Translations under genes and position numbers: made by a program
Origin: an uncultured Caulobacterales bacterium
GTDB taxonomy: Bacteria; Pseudomonadota; Alphaproteobacteria; Caulobacterales; Maricaulaceae
DNA: 42,561 nt
Direction of reading: 5' to 3'
Assembly: GCA_937965735.1 (NCBI GenBank)
Contig: CALCKU010000016.1
Span: 1-42,561 of the forward strand
The notes under the pieces: generated by a model
Database searches by the model: none
What the model was told of the DNA's origin: nothing
What the model saw: the letters and a program-made list of their open reading frames with translations, nothing else
In this document: in pieces, positions 8,688 through 16,295 of the stretch
How the letters are laid out: every line of letters starts with the position of its first letter
Numbering within the stretch: the first letter of the stretch is position 1

Positions 8688-9824
8688 TCAGTCTTTTTGT
8701 GGGCAAATCAGAAATTTTTTCCCTGTCGACTTCGCATTATATTCAGCCACAATTTTGGCGTCTAAGGCCTCTATGAGCGAAATTTCATCTGTGTAATGGC
8801 TGGCAAAGGTGGTTTTTAATTCTTTGGCAACACGCGTGCGGAGGCGGGTTCCGACCTCTGCGCCCGCTTTGGCAAGGAAGTTAGGCAAGAGCCATCCACC
8901 CACGCCCCATGCCATGCCGTAACCACGCGACAGCACTGTCGGCGAAGTCTCCAGACCGCCATAAAGATAGACTTGTTTATGGTGGATTGAACCGTAAATA
9001 CTATACGCGCCTGGCGTGCGAGCCGCCGCCGCTTCCATAGCGCTCAGGATTTTAGAGGCCAAATCTCCGCCGCCCGTAGCGTCAAAAGCCAGGGTTGCGC
9101 CTGTGGCGTGGATCGCATCGGTTAGCTCGCTTGCGAAATTTTCACTGGAGCTGTCACATATATATTTTGCGCCCATATCTTTGAGCAAGTCCACTTGTTC
9201 TTTACGACGGACAATATTGACTAAATCAACACCATCGGCTTGGCAGATACGGTTTAACATTTGCCCAAGGTTTGATGCGGCGGCTGTATGGACGATTGCG
9301 GTGTGGCCCTCAAGGCGCATTGTTTCCAAAAAGCATAAAGCTGTGAGTGGGTTGACAAAACTTGACGCGCCGTCTTTGGCGGTGTGGCCTGGCATTAAAG
9401 GCATGCACATGGCTGCTGGTAAGGCTCGGTATTGACCGTACATCCCGCCGCCCATTACGGCGACGACTTTCCCGATGAGCGATTGCGCATAAGCCTCTGA
9501 CCCTGCGGCAATGACGGTCCCTGCGCCTTCATTGCCCACGGGTAAGGCTTGGCCAATACGGGCTTTCATTACGCCCATACCCATTTGCGAAACAGGGGCC
9601 GTTAAAACGCGCGCGCTACCGTCGCCTGAGGAGGTGGCTTCGTTCATAGAAGCCCAACCAAACATGACACCGTGATCGGACGGATTAATGGGCGTGGCCT
9701 CGATACGAACAATTACTTGATCGGGCTTTGGGGTTGGCATGGCTTGATCTTTAAGCGCCATACGCAGTGTACCGTCTTCAGATACGGTTGAAAACATTTG
9801 CAAATAAGTGGTTGGCAAGGACAT
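8688..9824 (-). CDS. MDR-superfamily zinc-type oxidoreductase (quinone reductase-like)
   Basis: A 378-residue medium-chain dehydrogenase/reductase. It has an N-terminal GroES-like domain (VIVRIEATPINPSDHGVMFG; NEGAGTVIAAG) and a Rossmann half with HTAAASNLGQMLNRICQADG followed by LAFDATGGGDLASKIL. The catalytic-zinc cysteine and histidine pattern of alcohol dehydrogenases is not evident, so it is more likely an NAD(P)H-dependent quinone or enone reductase. Its substrate is unknown. The ATG at 9824 has GGAG eight bases upstream (TTCGGAGTCCGAC). It has the same orientation as the NRAMP gene 107 bp upstream, but a shared transcript is not shown. Confidence 0.87.
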   Translation of the reverse strand: MSLPTTYLQMFSTVSEDGTLRMALKDQAMPTPKPDQVIVRIEATPINPSDHGVMFGWASMNEATSSGDGSARVLTAPVSQMGMGVMKARIGQALPVGNEGAGTVIAAGSEAYAQSLIGKVVAVMGGGMYGQYRALPAAMCMPLMPGHTAKDGASSFVNPLTALCFLETMRLEGHTAIVHTAAASNLGQMLNRICQADGVDLVNIVRRKEQVDLLKDMGAKYICDSSSENFASELTDAIHATGATLAFDATGGGDLASKILSAMEAAAARTPGAYSIYGSIHHKQVYLYGGLETSPTVLSRGYGMAWGVGGWLLPNFLAKAGAEVGTRLRTRVAKELKTTFASHYTDEISLIEALDAKIVAEYNAKSTGKKFLICPQKD

Positions 9825-9931
9825 GTCGGACTCCGAAGGGTTAAAAATTTAGATGTTTTATACTATGCGTTACTCTGCGTTTGAGGGCCAGCGTCTTATT
9901 TGACTCTGTCTCTTATTTTCAAGCCTATTGC

Positions 9932-11224
9932 TCAGAGAATGGTTATGGATTTTAAAATGAGGCGCAAACCCAGTAAGGCCGTTATCAAGACAACGCTTCC
10001 GCCAAATAGGTTTCCAAGCCTACTATTGGTGTGCCGTCCCAAAAGCTCTTTTCGGTTCATAGCCATAAGTAAAAATATTGCGATAATCGGTAAAAGCAGC
10101 CCGTTTGCAAATTGCGCCGAAAGTATAAGGGTGATGGGTTTCGTCCCTGTGAGGGCGAGGGCTGTGCCAATGGCAATGACACTGACCGCGACAGACCGAA
10201 AGATTTTCGATTGAGCGCCGCCTTTAAGGCCTAAGATTTCAGTCATAGCATAAGCCGTGGCAAGCGGGGCTGTAACCGAACTACTCAGGCCAGCCGCAAA
10301 GAAGCCGATGCCAAGCATGTATTTTGAAAATGACCCAAACAGGGGTTCAAATTGTTTGGCCATATCGCCTGCGCCGTTAATTTGCAAACCTGTGCCAAAC
10401 AGGCTGGCAGCAGCGGTGGACGCAATGAAAAGGGTAATGAGCCCTCCTAAGCCAATAGAGGTGACTGTATCTGAGCGAACTCGAGGCAAATCAGAGAGGT
10501 GAGTGCCTTTGGCTTTTACGGCTGAGGCATGAAGAAAGAGGTTATAGGGGACAATCGTAGTTCCGATGAGGGCTATGACGGTCATTAGACTCCCGTCTGG
10601 GATTTTGGGTGTGAATAAGCCTTTGAACAGGGCAGGGAAATCCGGGCCAACAACAAAGAAAGTACCGATGAAGGCCATAGCCATGGTCAAAACGAGCGCG
10701 ATGAGTGCTCTTTCAATATGTTTATAGGATGCCAACCACAGTAAAAGCGTGGCTAGTCCTGATATACAGGCAATAGAAATATGATAAACAGTTTGGGTCT
10801 CACCGAGTAAGGCTTGAATGCCAAGTGCTGCACCCGAGAGGTTCCCTGCCTCATAAGCTGAATTGCCGACATAGAGCGCCACAATGATTAAGACAAAAAG
10901 TGGCCATTTAAAAAAAGAGGCTGAGAAGAGTTCGCGAAGGTTTTCACCCAATCCTTTTTGCGTGACCAGACCTAATCTGGCGGACATTTCTTGCAAGATA
11001 ATGGTGGCAATCGTTGCAAATAATAACGCCCATAAAAGCGCATAGCCAAAATTTGCCCCCGCAAGTGTACAAGCCGTGACGGTGCCTGGCCCAATGAAGG
11101 CGGCGGCTATTAGGGCGCCTGGGCCAATATTTCTTGGGCCAATGTTTCTTGAGCCAATATTTCTTGGGCCCTTTTTCGAAACGTTTTTTTTAGCGGTTTT
11201 CGGTGTAGGCGATATATGTGTCAT
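9932..11224 (-). CDS. Divergent NRAMP-family metal transporter
   Basis: A 430-residue, ~11-segment inner-membrane protein with the overall NRAMP (SLC11) arrangement. In classical members TM1 has DPGN and TM6 has MPHN, whose Asp, Asn and Met bind Mn2+ or Fe2+. Here TM1 reads AAFIGPGTVTACTLAGA (GPGT at 45-48) and TM6 reads TTIVPYNLFLHASA (VPYN at 225-228), so all three side chains are replaced. The substrate may therefore not be Mn/Fe and I give no mntH symbol. The cytosolic N-terminal tail contains three RNIG(P/S) repeats. A terminator stem lies just upstream of the start, leaving little room for its own promoter. Confidence 0.85.
   Translation of the reverse strand: MTHISPTPKTAKKNVSKKGPRNIGSRNIGPRNIGPGALIAAAFIGPGTVTACTLAGANFGYALLWALLFATIATIILQEMSARLGLVTQKGLGENLRELFSASFFKWPLFVLIIVALYVGNSAYEAGNLSGAALGIQALLGETQTVYHISIACISGLATLLLWLASYKHIERALIALVLTMAMAFIGTFFVVGPDFPALFKGLFTPKIPDGSLMTVIALIGTTIVPYNLFLHASAVKAKGTHLSDLPRVRSDTVTSIGLGGLITLFIASTAAASLFGTGLQINGAGDMAKQFEPLFGSFSKYMLGIGFFAAGLSSSVTAPLATAYAMTEILGLKGGAQSKIFRSVAVSVIAIGTALALTGTKPITLILSAQFANGLLLPIIAIFLLMAMNRKELLGRHTNSRLGNLFGGSVVLITALLGLRLILKSITIL
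11121..11165 (-). repeat. Three tandem 15-bp repeats in the NRAMP N-terminal coding region
   Basis: The unit GGGCCAATATTTCTT occurs three times with one substitution in copies 2 and 3, followed by a partial GGGCC. It encodes the pentapeptide RNIGP/S just before TM1. A 15-bp unit can expand or contract without breaking the frame. Confidence 0.85.
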
Positions 11225-11266
11225 AAGCCTATTCAGCTAGCATGATAGAATAGGTTTGTTCCAATG

Positions 11267-11302
11267 AAAAAGTCTCTTTGGGGTGCAACCAAAGAGACTT
11301 TT
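11267..11302 (-). terminator. Rho-independent terminator downstream of the small secreted-protein gene
   Basis: The stem AAAAGTCTCTTTGG/CCAAAGAGACTTTT encloses a 7-nt loop and is followed by a T-run on both strands. It lies about 200 bp beyond the small gene ending at 11499 and only 42 bp before the NRAMP start. It may therefore act as a terminator or as an attenuator for read-through into the transporter gene. Confidence 0.8.
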
Positions 11303-11450
11303 ATATCAATTAAATATCAAAAGATATTATTGACGAAATATGGATACGCTTAAATCAAGTCGCTCAAACGTATAATTTAAAACAAGATTATGATAGGTGT
11401 GGTCATACCTTGAATTGATTACAGCTTCCTTTCTGATTTGAGTTAATTTT

Positions 11451-11481
11451 AACTTTTTCTAGAGGTGCATTAGAAAAAGTT
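11451..11481 (-). other. Perfect 11-bp stem-loop after the small secreted-protein gene
   Basis: AACTTTTTCTA and TAGAAAAAGTT flank a 9-nt loop, starting 17 bp past the stop codon of the small gene. The stem is AT-rich with no following T-run, so it is more likely a 3'-end stabilising structure than a terminator. Confidence 0.55.
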
Positions 11482-11498
11482 GCTTTCACGTGGGACTC

Positions 11499-11795
11499 TT
11501 ATTTAAAGAGATTGGGTGTGTTTGCATGCGCCACTTTTTTATCAATCACTTTTGTGCGTGATTTCGAGACGTTATAATATAAAACTGACCGCGTTGTATG
11601 CGTTGAAATCTGACGTGTTGCAGGTTTCTGTACGGCACGTTTCACAACACGTATTTGACGCGTTTTAATAAGATTCGCGCTCGATGTATGTGAAACTGTT
11701 TTTACAGGACTGGCTATATTCATGTCCGCAGCCTGTGCTGTCACAGAAAATGTTGAAGCAATTAGGATAAGTGTTGCGAGCTTAAAATTTTTCAT
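11499..11795 (-). CDS. Small secreted basic protein of unknown function
   Basis: I do not recognise a family. The 98-residue reading begins MKNFKLATLILIASTFSVTAQA, a textbook Sec signal peptide with cleavage after AQA (about residue 22). The mature ~76 residues are strongly basic (many Lys/Arg), rich in Thr, Ser and Val, and lack Cys. The ATG at 11795 is chosen over one at 11807 because the shorter protein starts with a clean signal peptide and a GGA lies about 8 bases upstream. It is monocistronic and flanked by stem-loops. It is probably periplasmic or surface-exposed, perhaps binding nucleic acid, LPS or peptidoglycan, but that is speculation. Confidence 0.7.
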   Translation of the reverse strand: MKNFKLATLILIASTFSVTAQAADMNIASPVKTVSHTSSANLIKTRQIRVVKRAVQKPATRQISTHTTRSVLYYNVSKSRTKVIDKKVAHANTPNLFK

Positions 11796-12027
11796 TTTTA
11801 ATTCCATTCAACTTAATACGACAGAACACATCTGTGTTTGTTTCTTGAATTCTGTAATAGCTAACAAAAGTTAACGCCCAATTGAACTTTCAACGGAAAC
11901 GTTTGATTTTTCAATTAGAATGAGATTGATGTTAATTTTGTATGAAGACGGTTTATTGCGTTTTGAAAAGAAAAAGTGCAAATTGCGACCTTATTCTTTG
12001 CATTATACATCTGGGTTTTAAGTACAG

Positions 12028-12060
12028 ACCTGATTACAGGTATTATTCCATGGAATGATA
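12028..12060. promoter_or_regulatory. Two abutting dyads in the ftsK / small-gene intergenic region
   Basis: ACCTG-ATTA-CAGGT (12028-12041) runs directly into a 20-bp near-perfect palindrome centred on CCATGG (12041-12060, one mismatched pair). They lie 36 bp downstream of the ftsK stop and about 235 bp upstream of the small secreted-protein start. The rest of the ~300-bp region (11796-12095) is AT-rich with no supported gene. Confidence 0.45.
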
Positions 12061-12095
12061 CAATGGGATGATTACGGGTCTGGCCTATTCATGTA

Positions 12096-14558
12096 TTAAT
12101 ACCCGTCTTTCTCGGGCAGGAAGATTTCACGTTTACCACCTGGGCCGCTTGGACCAATCATCCCTTCATCTTCCATACGTTCGACTAAATTGGCAGCGCG
12201 GTTATATCCAATTGAGAGTTTACGTTGAATATAGCTGGTTGAAGCTTTGCGATCACGTGCCACAACAGCCACCGCTTGGTCAAAGAGTGAATTGCCGCCG
12301 CCTTCACTGTCTGTGTCTGTATGGCTTATGTCACTCTCTTCACGGTCTGTTGTAATATCTTCAAGATAGCTTGGCGCGCCTTGGGCTTTGACGAAAGCGG
12401 CAATTTTTTCGACTTCAGTGTCAGAGACGAAAGGCCCGTGAAGGCGTCTTGGGCGGCCAGTACCCATATATAACATGTCACCATTTCCGAGGAGTTGCTC
12501 TGCCCCGTTCTCATTTATAATCGTGCGACTATCAATTGAAGAGCCAACGCGGAAAGAAACGCGCGTTGGGAAATTCGCTTTGATTGTGCCTGTAATCACA
12601 TCGGTGGACGGGCGTTGCGTCGCCATAATCATATGAATACCCGCGGCACGCGCCATTTGTGCCAAGCGTTGAACTGAGCCTTCGATCTCTTTGCGGGCGA
12701 CCATCATTAGGTCTGCCATTTCGTCAATAATCACGACGATATAAGGCATAGGCTCAAAATCTAGGGCTTCGGTTTCAAAAATTGGATCGCCGCTTTCTTT
12801 ATCATAACCGGTCACCACTGTGCGGGTCATTGGTGTGCCGCTGGCTTTCGACTCTGCGACTTTTTCATTATACCCTGCCATATTGCGCACGCCCATTTTA
12901 GACATTTTACGGTAGCGGTCTTCCATTTCCCGTACAGTCCACTTTAGCGCGACTACGGCTTTTTTGGGCTCTGTTACAACGGGCGCTAAAAGATGCGGGG
13001 CATTATCGTAAATCGACAACTCAAGCATTTTCGGGTCGATCATAATAAACTTACATTGTTCTGGCGGTAATTTATACATGAGCGAGAGGATCATGGCATT
13101 TACGGCTACAGACTTACCCGATCCCGTTGTCCCGGCGACAAGCAAATGCGGCATTTTAGAGAGGTCGGCGATAAAGGGTGTGCCGCCTATGTCTTCGCCC
13201 ATGATCAATGGAAGTCCTGCTTCGGTCTCCTGATATTCAGTCGAGGCTAACATATCGCGAAGCCAGACCGTTTCACGGCGACGATTGGGCAGCTCGACTC
13301 CCATAGCGTTCCGTCCCGGAACCACGGCGATCCGTGTGGATTGCGCACTCATATTCCGGGCAATATCATTGGCTAGGCCAATAATGCGTTTGGATTTAAC
13401 ACCGGGGGCGGGTTCAAACTCAAACAAGGTCACAACAGGCCCTGGACGTACATCCCCCATTTCACCTTCTATGCCATATTCCGCCATAACGCGGTGTAGG
13501 TTTTCAGCTGAGCGGCGCAAAGCGCCTTCATCGGTCATGGTTTTACGCGGGGGTGGGACTTTGAGTAAGTCTAATCCGGGGAGTACAAAGTCTGACCCTA
13601 AAGGGAACTCAAATGCAGGCGGTTTCGCTTTTGCTTTAGGTTTGGTTTTGTTTTTAGGGGGTATATCTGCCGCCGCTTTAGATTTAGCCTTTTTGTGAAT
13701 AATGGGCATATTGACGGGTACAGGTCTTGGGCTTGGTTGAGTCTTTGAAGGGGTTTTAGGGTGTTGAGGGGCCGCGTATTCAGTCATCGGGGGTAAATCC
13801 CCAAAGCTATGCCGCGCTTCGTAATCTGCGCTATAGGCACGCTCTAACTTATCAAAGACCTTAGTTTTTAGGAAATGCGCAATATGGTCAAGCCCGACAC
13901 GGAAGGTCGCCCAGACAAGCCCTGCCGCGTCCCAAATAGCCAATACGTCACGGCCAACAATCCCTATAAATCGTGCGAGACAAAAGCTGGCGATCAAAAA
14001 GGTTATGCAGGCGACAATTAGGCCTGAAACAGGTATGTTGAAATAGTCTAAACCGCTTTTGCTGTTTAAATAGATTAAATCCCCGATCCAACCGCCAAGG
14101 CCTGTCGCCATAGGCCAGTTTTGCGGAATAGGAAAGGCGGACAAGGTCGCAATTCCAAAGACAAGCGTGCTTGTAAACAAGGCGATGCGTCCCCAATTTT
14201 CAATTCTCCGTCTGGGCTTGCTTGGGCGTAAAATCGCTTTAAGGCCCGCAAAGAGTAACAGTCCGCCCAGTAAAATCCCACCCCATCCCATAATCTGCAT
14301 GAGCATATTGGAAATATTCGCGCCCGGTGTTTTGAAGATATTTTGAACGTGTCCAATGCCTGCCGTATCGGCGGTGGTATCAAACGGATTATACGAAAAC
14401 ATACATAAAAGTAGAAATAACCCTATGCCAGATATTATTAAGGCGAACACAGCTTTTTTAAAAGCGGTGAGGCCTGAAACATTTAAGTCATCCATCATAT
14501 CGTGCGCCATTTTTGTATTATAGGATCGGTTGGCGGTTTGGGTTGCAAGCGGGGGCAT
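12096..14558 (-). CDS. ftsK: FtsK/SpoIIIE DNA translocase
   Basis: FtsK pumps chromosomal DNA at the division septum and activates XerCD recombination at dif. The 820 residues give four to five N-terminal membrane segments (about 36-55, 90-110, 124-142, 177-200), then a Lys/Pro-rich linker (about 260-315). The RecA-like motor follows, with Walker A AGTTGSGKS at 475-483 and a Walker B in IVVIIDEMADLMM. A C-terminal winged-helix gamma domain (QAVAVVARDRKASTSYIQRKLSIGYNRAANLVERMEDEG) reads polarity sequences. The linker is short compared with enteric FtsK. The ATG at 14558 lacks a strong ribosome-binding site; another ATG at 14510 is possible. It diverges from dapB. Confidence 0.95.
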   Translation of the reverse strand: MPPLATQTANRSYNTKMAHDMMDDLNVSGLTAFKKAVFALIISGIGLFLLLCMFSYNPFDTTADTAGIGHVQNIFKTPGANISNMLMQIMGWGGILLGGLLLFAGLKAILRPSKPRRRIENWGRIALFTSTLVFGIATLSAFPIPQNWPMATGLGGWIGDLIYLNSKSGLDYFNIPVSGLIVACITFLIASFCLARFIGIVGRDVLAIWDAAGLVWATFRVGLDHIAHFLKTKVFDKLERAYSADYEARHSFGDLPPMTEYAAPQHPKTPSKTQPSPRPVPVNMPIIHKKAKSKAAADIPPKNKTKPKAKAKPPAFEFPLGSDFVLPGLDLLKVPPPRKTMTDEGALRRSAENLHRVMAEYGIEGEMGDVRPGPVVTLFEFEPAPGVKSKRIIGLANDIARNMSAQSTRIAVVPGRNAMGVELPNRRRETVWLRDMLASTEYQETEAGLPLIMGEDIGGTPFIADLSKMPHLLVAGTTGSGKSVAVNAMILSLMYKLPPEQCKFIMIDPKMLELSIYDNAPHLLAPVVTEPKKAVVALKWTVREMEDRYRKMSKMGVRNMAGYNEKVAESKASGTPMTRTVVTGYDKESGDPIFETEALDFEPMPYIVVIIDEMADLMMVARKEIEGSVQRLAQMARAAGIHMIMATQRPSTDVITGTIKANFPTRVSFRVGSSIDSRTIINENGAEQLLGNGDMLYMGTGRPRRLHGPFVSDTEVEKIAAFVKAQGAPSYLEDITTDREESDISHTDTDSEGGGNSLFDQAVAVVARDRKASTSYIQRKLSIGYNRAANLVERMEDEGMIGPSGPGGKREIFLPEKDGY

Positions 14559-14779
14559 AAATTTATCCGAAAATCAAAAAACATCTCTTAACCAAGTCTA
14601 AAGGAAGGGGGTAAAATTTGCGTAAAGAGCCATGATGTTCTGATGAATGTTCTGATGGATGTAGGGGATTTACGGATCCGTTTTGTTGACATGGACAGTC
14701 ACATTTTTCCCCTTTAAGAGTGAAGCCAGAAAGAGTTCAATAAGCAAGATTTTAACAAGAGAGATTTTAAAGAGGCTCT

Positions 14780-15604
14780 ATGGCTGAAACTATGGCTCAA
14801 ACTATCGAGATCGGGATATTAGGCGCAGATGGACGTATGGGCGGTTCTGTTTTGCGCGCGCTTGACCGAGAACCCCGTGCAAAACTAAGTGTTGCGCTGA
14901 CGGCCCCGAATTCACAAAAACTGGGCCAAGATGCGGGCGCCGTTGCGGGGCTACGGGATGTTGGTGTTATGTTGACGTCTGATATAAAAGCGGGCCTTGC
15001 GGCGTGTGATGTCTTAATCGATTTTTCTTCGCCGAAAGCGGCCATTGACGCGGCTTTATGTATGCACGAAACGCGCTGTAATACATTCGTGACAGGCACG
15101 ACCGGTTATACAGACACAGAAGAAAAAGCGTTAATGGCAGCGGGTAATGATATTACCTTGTTAAAATCGGGAAATTTTTCGCTTGGTGTAAACCTTCTTG
15201 AGATTTTAGTGGAACAGGCAAGTCGGGCCCTCCGTACGGGATGGGATATTGAAATCCTTGAAATGCATCACAAGCACAAAGTCGATGCCCCGAGTGGGAC
15301 TGCGCTTATGCTTGGCCATGCGGCAGCGAAAGGGCGAGGTGTCGCGCTCAAAGATAAACATGTCCTCTCTCGCGAGGGTACATCTGCACCAAGATCGGAA
15401 GGCGAAATCGGATTTGCGGCTCTACGCGGCGGCGGCGTAATCGGTGCGCATGAAGTTCGGATTGCCAGCGAACTTGAAATGATAACGCTTTCCCATGATG
15501 CCTTTGATCGGTCGGTCTTTGCCAGCGGCGCCGTGACAGCCGCCCTTTGGGCTGAGGGTCAACCTAAAGGTATTTATTCTATGAAAGATGTTTTGGGTCT
15601 TTAA
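14780..15604 (+). CDS. dapB: 4-hydroxy-tetrahydrodipicolinate reductase
   Basis: DapB reduces 4-hydroxy-tetrahydrodipicolinate with NAD(P)H in the lysine and meso-diaminopimelate pathway. The 274 residues are family length. The Rossmann loop GADGRMG (15-21) binds the cofactor, DFSSPKA and VTGTTGY follow, and the catalytic and substrate-binding HHKHKVDAPSGT (163-174) is intact. The start at 14780 is preceded by AGAGG; a second ATG four codons in is possible. A DUF1993 gene follows after 18 bp, suggesting one transcript. It diverges from ftsK over 220 bp. Confidence 0.97.
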   Translation: MAETMAQTIEIGILGADGRMGGSVLRALDREPRAKLSVALTAPNSQKLGQDAGAVAGLRDVGVMLTSDIKAGLAACDVLIDFSSPKAAIDAALCMHETRCNTFVTGTTGYTDTEEKALMAAGNDITLLKSGNFSLGVNLLEILVEQASRALRTGWDIEILEMHHKHKVDAPSGTALMLGHAAAKGRGVALKDKHVLSREGTSAPRSEGEIGFAALRGGGVIGAHEVRIASELEMITLSHDAFDRSVFASGAVTAALWAEGQPKGIYSMKDVLGL

Positions 15605-15622
15605 GGCGCTTAAGGAAATGAT

Positions 15623-16150
15623 ATGACGGATATTCACCCTCCCATTCTCTCGCTTTATACGGCAACGGTACCCATCCTTGATCGCCAGATGGTAAATCTT
15701 GAGCATATTCTAAAACTCGGGGAAGCGAATGCGGCGGAGCGTAAAATTGAGCCGGAAATATTTTTAAAAGCACGGCTCGCGCCAGATATGGCAACACTCA
15801 TGCGTCAAGTGCAGATTGCCTGTTCTATGGCAAAGAATTGTCCGCACCGCGTTGTGGGTACGAAACCACCCGTTTATGAAGACAGAGAAGAGAGTTTTGC
15901 AGAGCTTTACGCTTTGATTGCAAAAACGCGCGCAGAATTGGCAAAGTTCAAACGCCAAGATATTGACGGTAAAGAAGCTCGTGAATTCTCTGTGCCTATG
16001 GCGGGGCAACAGATGGCGTTTACGGCTATGCGTTATGCCTCTGGCTTTGTTCTACCGAATGTCTTCTTTCATGTCACAACGGCTTATAATATTCTCCGCC
16101 ATCAGGGTGTTCCGCTTGGGAAGCGTGACTTCTTTGGTGGCGCACTATAA
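15623..16150 (+). CDS. DUF1993 family protein
   Basis: This cytosolic 175-residue protein matches my recollection of DUF1993: RLAPDMATLMRQVQIACSMAKN near the middle, DREESFAELYALIAKTRAEL, and the C-terminal ALPN-like FVLPNVFFHVTTAYNILRHQGVPLGKRDFFG. These proteins resemble the DinB-like four-helix bundle and have no established role. AAGGA lies 8 bases before the ATG at 15623. The 18-bp gap to dapB suggests co-transcription, but no functional link to lysine synthesis is evident. Confidence 0.87.
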   Translation: MTDIHPPILSLYTATVPILDRQMVNLEHILKLGEANAAERKIEPEIFLKARLAPDMATLMRQVQIACSMAKNCPHRVVGTKPPVYEDREESFAELYALIAKTRAELAKFKRQDIDGKEAREFSVPMAGQQMAFTAMRYASGFVLPNVFFHVTTAYNILRHQGVPLGKRDFFGGAL

Positions 16151-16295
16151 AGAAGTGACCTGAAATTCAGTTTTTCCTATGCAAACTTATGTTTTGGGCT
16201 TAGGGACACGCAAATTCTAACCTATGGGTTAACGGTCGGGCAGTTGCGCGACAGGCGCAGATCGTGTCAAAGAGTGACCTCGAAAGACTTAAATT

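Noticed and set aside
13285-13698. Plus-strand ORF of 137 codons inside ftsK
   Set aside because: It lies opposite the conserved FtsK motor and linker and has low-complexity composition reflecting the linker codons.
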